Source of the DNA: Lederbergia graminis | Lineage (GTDB): Bacteria > Bacillota > Bacilli > Bacillales > Bacillaceae_C | Length of the DNA: 64,000 nt | NCBI RefSeq assembly: GCF_042655485.1 | Contig: NZ_JBHSMC010000013.1 | Coordinates: 62,001 to 126,000, forward strand | Reading direction: 5' to 3' | In this document: one piece after another, positions 62,111-64,000 of the stretch | How positions within the stretch are numbered: position 1 is the stretch's first letter | How the letters are laid out: each line of letters begins with the position of its first letter | Made by a program: the position numbers and the translations under genes | Notes under the pieces: generated by a model | What the model was told of the DNA's origin: nothing | Databases searched by the model: none | What the model saw: the letters and a program-made list of their open reading frames with translations, nothing else

Positions 62111-62660
62111 CTTATAGGACAGGGTCTCAAGATAGGTTCAGTACATATACATAGGCGAGATTGTCATGAGGACTGGGTCTCATGACGGGTTCAGCACGTA
62201 TTCATTGACGAATTGGTCGTGAGGACACGTCTCATGACGGGTTCAGCACGGATTCATTAGCGAATTGGTCGTGAGGACTGGGCTCATGACGGGTTCAACA
62301 CGTATTCATTGACGATGGTAGTGAGGATAGGGCTCATGACGGGTTCAGTACGGATTCATTAGCGAATTCGTCGTGAGGACTGGGCTCATGACGGGTTCAG
62401 CTCGAATACAATAGCGAAATGGTCGTGAGGACAGGGCTCATGACGGGTTCAGCACGTATTCATTGACGATATGGTCGTGAGGACAGGGCTCATGTCGATT
62501 TCATCACGAATATATTATCGAATTCGTCGTGAGGACACGTCTAAATGACGGGTTCAACACGAATACATTAACGATATGGTCGTGAGGACTGGGCTCATGA
62601 CGGGTTCAACACGTATTCATTGACGATATGGCCGTGAGGACACGTCTCATCATGAATTCT
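62111..62660. repeat. 52-bp tandem repeat array, about 10 units
   Basis: Units start near 62111, 62166, 62219, 62271, 62321, 62373, 62425, 62477, 62529, 62582 and 62634 (last partial), spacing 50-55. The core is GTGAGGAC, then CTCATGACGGGTTCA, ACACGTATTCATTGACGA and TGGTC. GTCGTGAG and CTCATGAC are inverted copies around 7 nt, so most units can form a hairpin. 52 is not a multiple of three and stops interrupt every frame: it is not coding. The 723-bp gap between genes holds this and a terminator. Confidence 0.85.
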
Positions 62661-62688
62661 AAAAAACAGTTATCTAAATCAACTTGTC

Positions 62689-63228
62689 TCATTCGAAAAA
62701 CACACTTGGATATTCCACAACACCCGAGGCATTTTTGAGAGCACCTTCTTTTAGTTCCACTGCCATGAACGCCTCGTCTGGCACTTCAAAAGGTGCTTTA
62801 ATTCCCCATTTAGATGCCTTTTCGAAACCAAATTTCGGGTAATAATCCGGATGACCTAATACTACTACTGATTTAAATCCAATCGCTGTTGCTTTCTTCA
62901 ACGCTTCCGAAATTAACCTTTTTCCAATTCCTTTATGTTGATATTCAGGCAAGACAGCTATTGGTGCAAGAGCTAGTGACTCTACTGCATAATTATCATG
63001 TATTATCTTAATCTTAGATAAAAGTATATGTCCTACTATATGATTCCTATCTTTATCTACTGCCACTAAAGATAACTCTGATATATATTCGTCAGAGTCT
63101 CTTAAACGAGCTACTAACTTATGCTCATTTTTATCACTATGTTCTGCATTAGCAAACGCAGCCTTTATTACTTGCTCCACATCTTCATAATCCGCAGCAG
63201 TTTCTTGTTTTATAATAATATTCATCAT
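62689..63228 (-). CDS. GNAT N-acetyltransferase (YhbS-like)
   Basis: 179 residues. Acetyl-CoA loop LPEYQHKGIGKRLISEAL, and VVVLGHPDYYPKFGFEKA, typical of YhbS-type enzymes. AGGAG precedes the ATG. It follows the DUF1801 gene by 18 nt; the pair lies between two different tandem-repeat arrays. Substrate unknown. Confidence 0.85.
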   Translation of the reverse strand: MMNIIIKQETAADYEDVEQVIKAAFANAEHSDKNEHKLVARLRDSDEYISELSLVAVDKDRNHIVGHILLSKIKIIHDNYAVESLALAPIAVLPEYQHKGIGKRLISEALKKATAIGFKSVVVLGHPDYYPKFGFEKASKWGIKAPFEVPDEAFMAVELKEGALKNASGVVEYPSVFFE

Positions 63229-63246
63229 ACCTTACTCCTCTATCAC

Positions 63247-63606
63247 TCAATCATTTAGTTTTATTGCTTCATTAATAAGAGAAGTAAACACCTCTGGATT
63301 GATCTCTTCCATTTTTTTAATCTTAACATGACGCATTGTTTTTCCGGTACCTTCTAATAGGTTGTGTGTATCTTTTTCTACAAGTTCATTTCCCTTATGA
63401 AAACCAAGATTGACATGTTTCTTACTTGCTTGAAGATAACAAACTAACCCTTTATACGAATAATTGGGCATTGACCATTTAAACTCTTCTTCCAATTTTA
63501 GTGATGCGTTAAGGATAATCTCTCTTAAGGAATTTGTAATTTCTTGAATATCCTCAGGTAAATTCACAATATACTCATCCACTTCTGTTATTTTTCTATT
63601 ATCCAT
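63247..63606 (-). CDS. DUF1801 family protein
   Basis: 119 residues with the family landmarks EEFKWSMPNYSYKG, HVNLGFHKG and GTGKTMRHVKIKK. A small soluble fold of unknown function, common in Bacillaceae. AAAGGAGAA precedes the ATG. First gene of a pair with the GNAT gene. Confidence 0.85.
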   Translation of the reverse strand: MDNRKITEVDEYIVNLPEDIQEITNSLREIILNASLKLEEEFKWSMPNYSYKGLVCYLQASKKHVNLGFHKGNELVEKDTHNLLEGTGKTMRHVKIKKMEEINPEVFTSLINEAIKLND

Positions 63607-63666
63607 AAAAAATTCTCCTTTTTATTTCATATGTAATAATTATACTCTAGTATTATTTTATATATA

Positions 63667-63870
63667 GGGCGAGTTAACTTCACAAATCGCGGGTAAACTT
63701 CTCGGAATCACGAGTAAAACACCCACAATCGCGAGAATAACATCCGCAATCGCGAGAAAAATCTCATAATCGCGAGAATAACATCCACAATCGCGAGAAA
63801 AATCTCCGATTCGCGAGTAAACATCCACAATCGCGAAATAACTTCCCGAATCGCGAGTACACCTCTTCAA
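63667..63870. repeat. 20-21-bp tandem repeat array with TCGCGA palindromes
   Basis: About ten units of 20 or 21 bp, consensus TCGCGAGAATAACATCCACAA (first 20 bases conserved best at the TCGCGAG end). The unit length varies by one base and no coding frame is meaningful. It fills the gap between the DUF1801 gene and ytoQ. Confidence 0.85.
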
Positions 63871-63942
63871 TCTGTTTGCTTTGAAAACCCAAAAATATTA
63901 GATACTATATAACTAGAACGATAGAGCATAGGAGGAGTTAAT

Positions 63943-64000
63943 ATGGAATTAGTTGTTTACTTAGCAGGGCAAATCCATGATGATTGGCGAGATGAGGTTG
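63943..64000 (+). CDS. ytoQ: YtoQ family protein (3' end outside window)
   Basis: The first 19 codons read MELVVYLAGQIHDDWRDEV, the characteristic start of YtoQ, a nucleoside-2-deoxyribosyltransferase-like family. GGAGGAG lies 6 nt before the ATG. The rest lies beyond the window. Confidence 0.85.
   Translation, partial: MELVVYLAGQIHDDWRDEV

Noticed and set aside
62111..62660. CRISPR array
   Set aside because: Repeats abut directly with no unique spacers, units vary, and there are no cas genes.
63658..63870. 70-codon minus-strand frame
   Set aside because: It reads through the 20-21-bp array, giving repeats such as SRDCG; units are not a multiple of three consistently.

Overview
The window is AT-rich chromosomal DNA of a Bacillaceae-type member of the Bacillota. 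The evidence is strong AGGAGG ribosome sites, TTG/GTG starts, relatives of Bacillus YndJ, YbxH, YtoQ and YtrA, a yybP-ykoY manganese riboswitch, CcpA-type cre sites, a sortase-anchored nucleotidase and DUF3231 proteins. A halotolerant genus close to Oceanobacillus or Virgibacillus would fit, but the genus cannot be fixed from sequence alone. No rRNA, tRNA, CRISPR array or prophage was seen.

Layout. 1-7.3 kb: the end of a yndJ-like gene, a short CDP-sugar operon (rfbF, rfbG, an epimerase/reductase, a P-loop kinase), a divergent tandem glycosyltransferase, and ybxH. 7.3-10 kb: an mntABC-type manganese importer behind a promoter with MntR-like boxes. 10-14 kb: an ABC-2 exporter with a lipoprotein. 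14-16.3 kb: a MOSC protein, a small membrane protein and a DUF3231 protein. 16.3-25.5 kb: an accessory zone with a truncated serine protease, an ECF sigma/anti-sigma pair, small secreted proteins, broken genes, a GNAT enzyme between repeated sequences, and a catalytic-domain-only tyrosine recombinase. 25.5-31.4 kb: an unusual 781-residue two-domain prenyl synthase, a GH43 enzyme and small spore/lipoprotein genes. 31.4-35 kb: a tandem-PII/DUF1538 pair and GC-rich, palindromic, partly nested repeats. 35-38.6 kb: an Lpl-type oligosaccharide ABC importer without its own ATPase. 39-43 kb: a YtrA-type ABC operon and a CE15-like esterase. 43-45.4 kb: manganese riboswitch, TerC protein and CNNM/CorC protein. 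45.5-50 kb: a small HTH gene, an ion-transporter-like protein, an ABC pair and a zinc-ribbon membrane protein. 50-53 kb: an HxlR-controlled redox cluster. 53-58 kb: a GH30 lipoprotein and an LPXTG nucleotidase. 58-64 kb: hydrolase, DUF1456, DUF6176 and DUF2087 genes, a LysM-NlpC/P60 hydrolase, GNAT and DUF1801 genes between two tandem-repeat arrays, and the start of ytoQ.

How the genes may work together. Manganese handling is visible twice: import (mntABC with MntR-like boxes) and Mn-responsive TerC under a riboswitch. Plant-polysaccharide use is spread over the window (GH43, Lpl importer, CE15-like esterase, GH30), and two of these units carry cre-like sites. The HxlR regulator has near-identical candidate operators at its divergent flavin reductase and at a DoxX/luciferase-like operon. 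A three-repeat Pho-box-like element precedes the cell-wall nucleotidase.

The most unusual observations are (1) the cassette-like repeats around the GNAT gene, which share their first 14-15 bases with a perfect palindrome just upstream of the small recombinase, (2) the two-domain prenyl synthase with aspartate-rich motifs in both halves, (3) the tandem-PII partner of a DUF1538 membrane protein, and (4) a palindromic element flanked by a 9-bp duplication inside an older inverted repeat.
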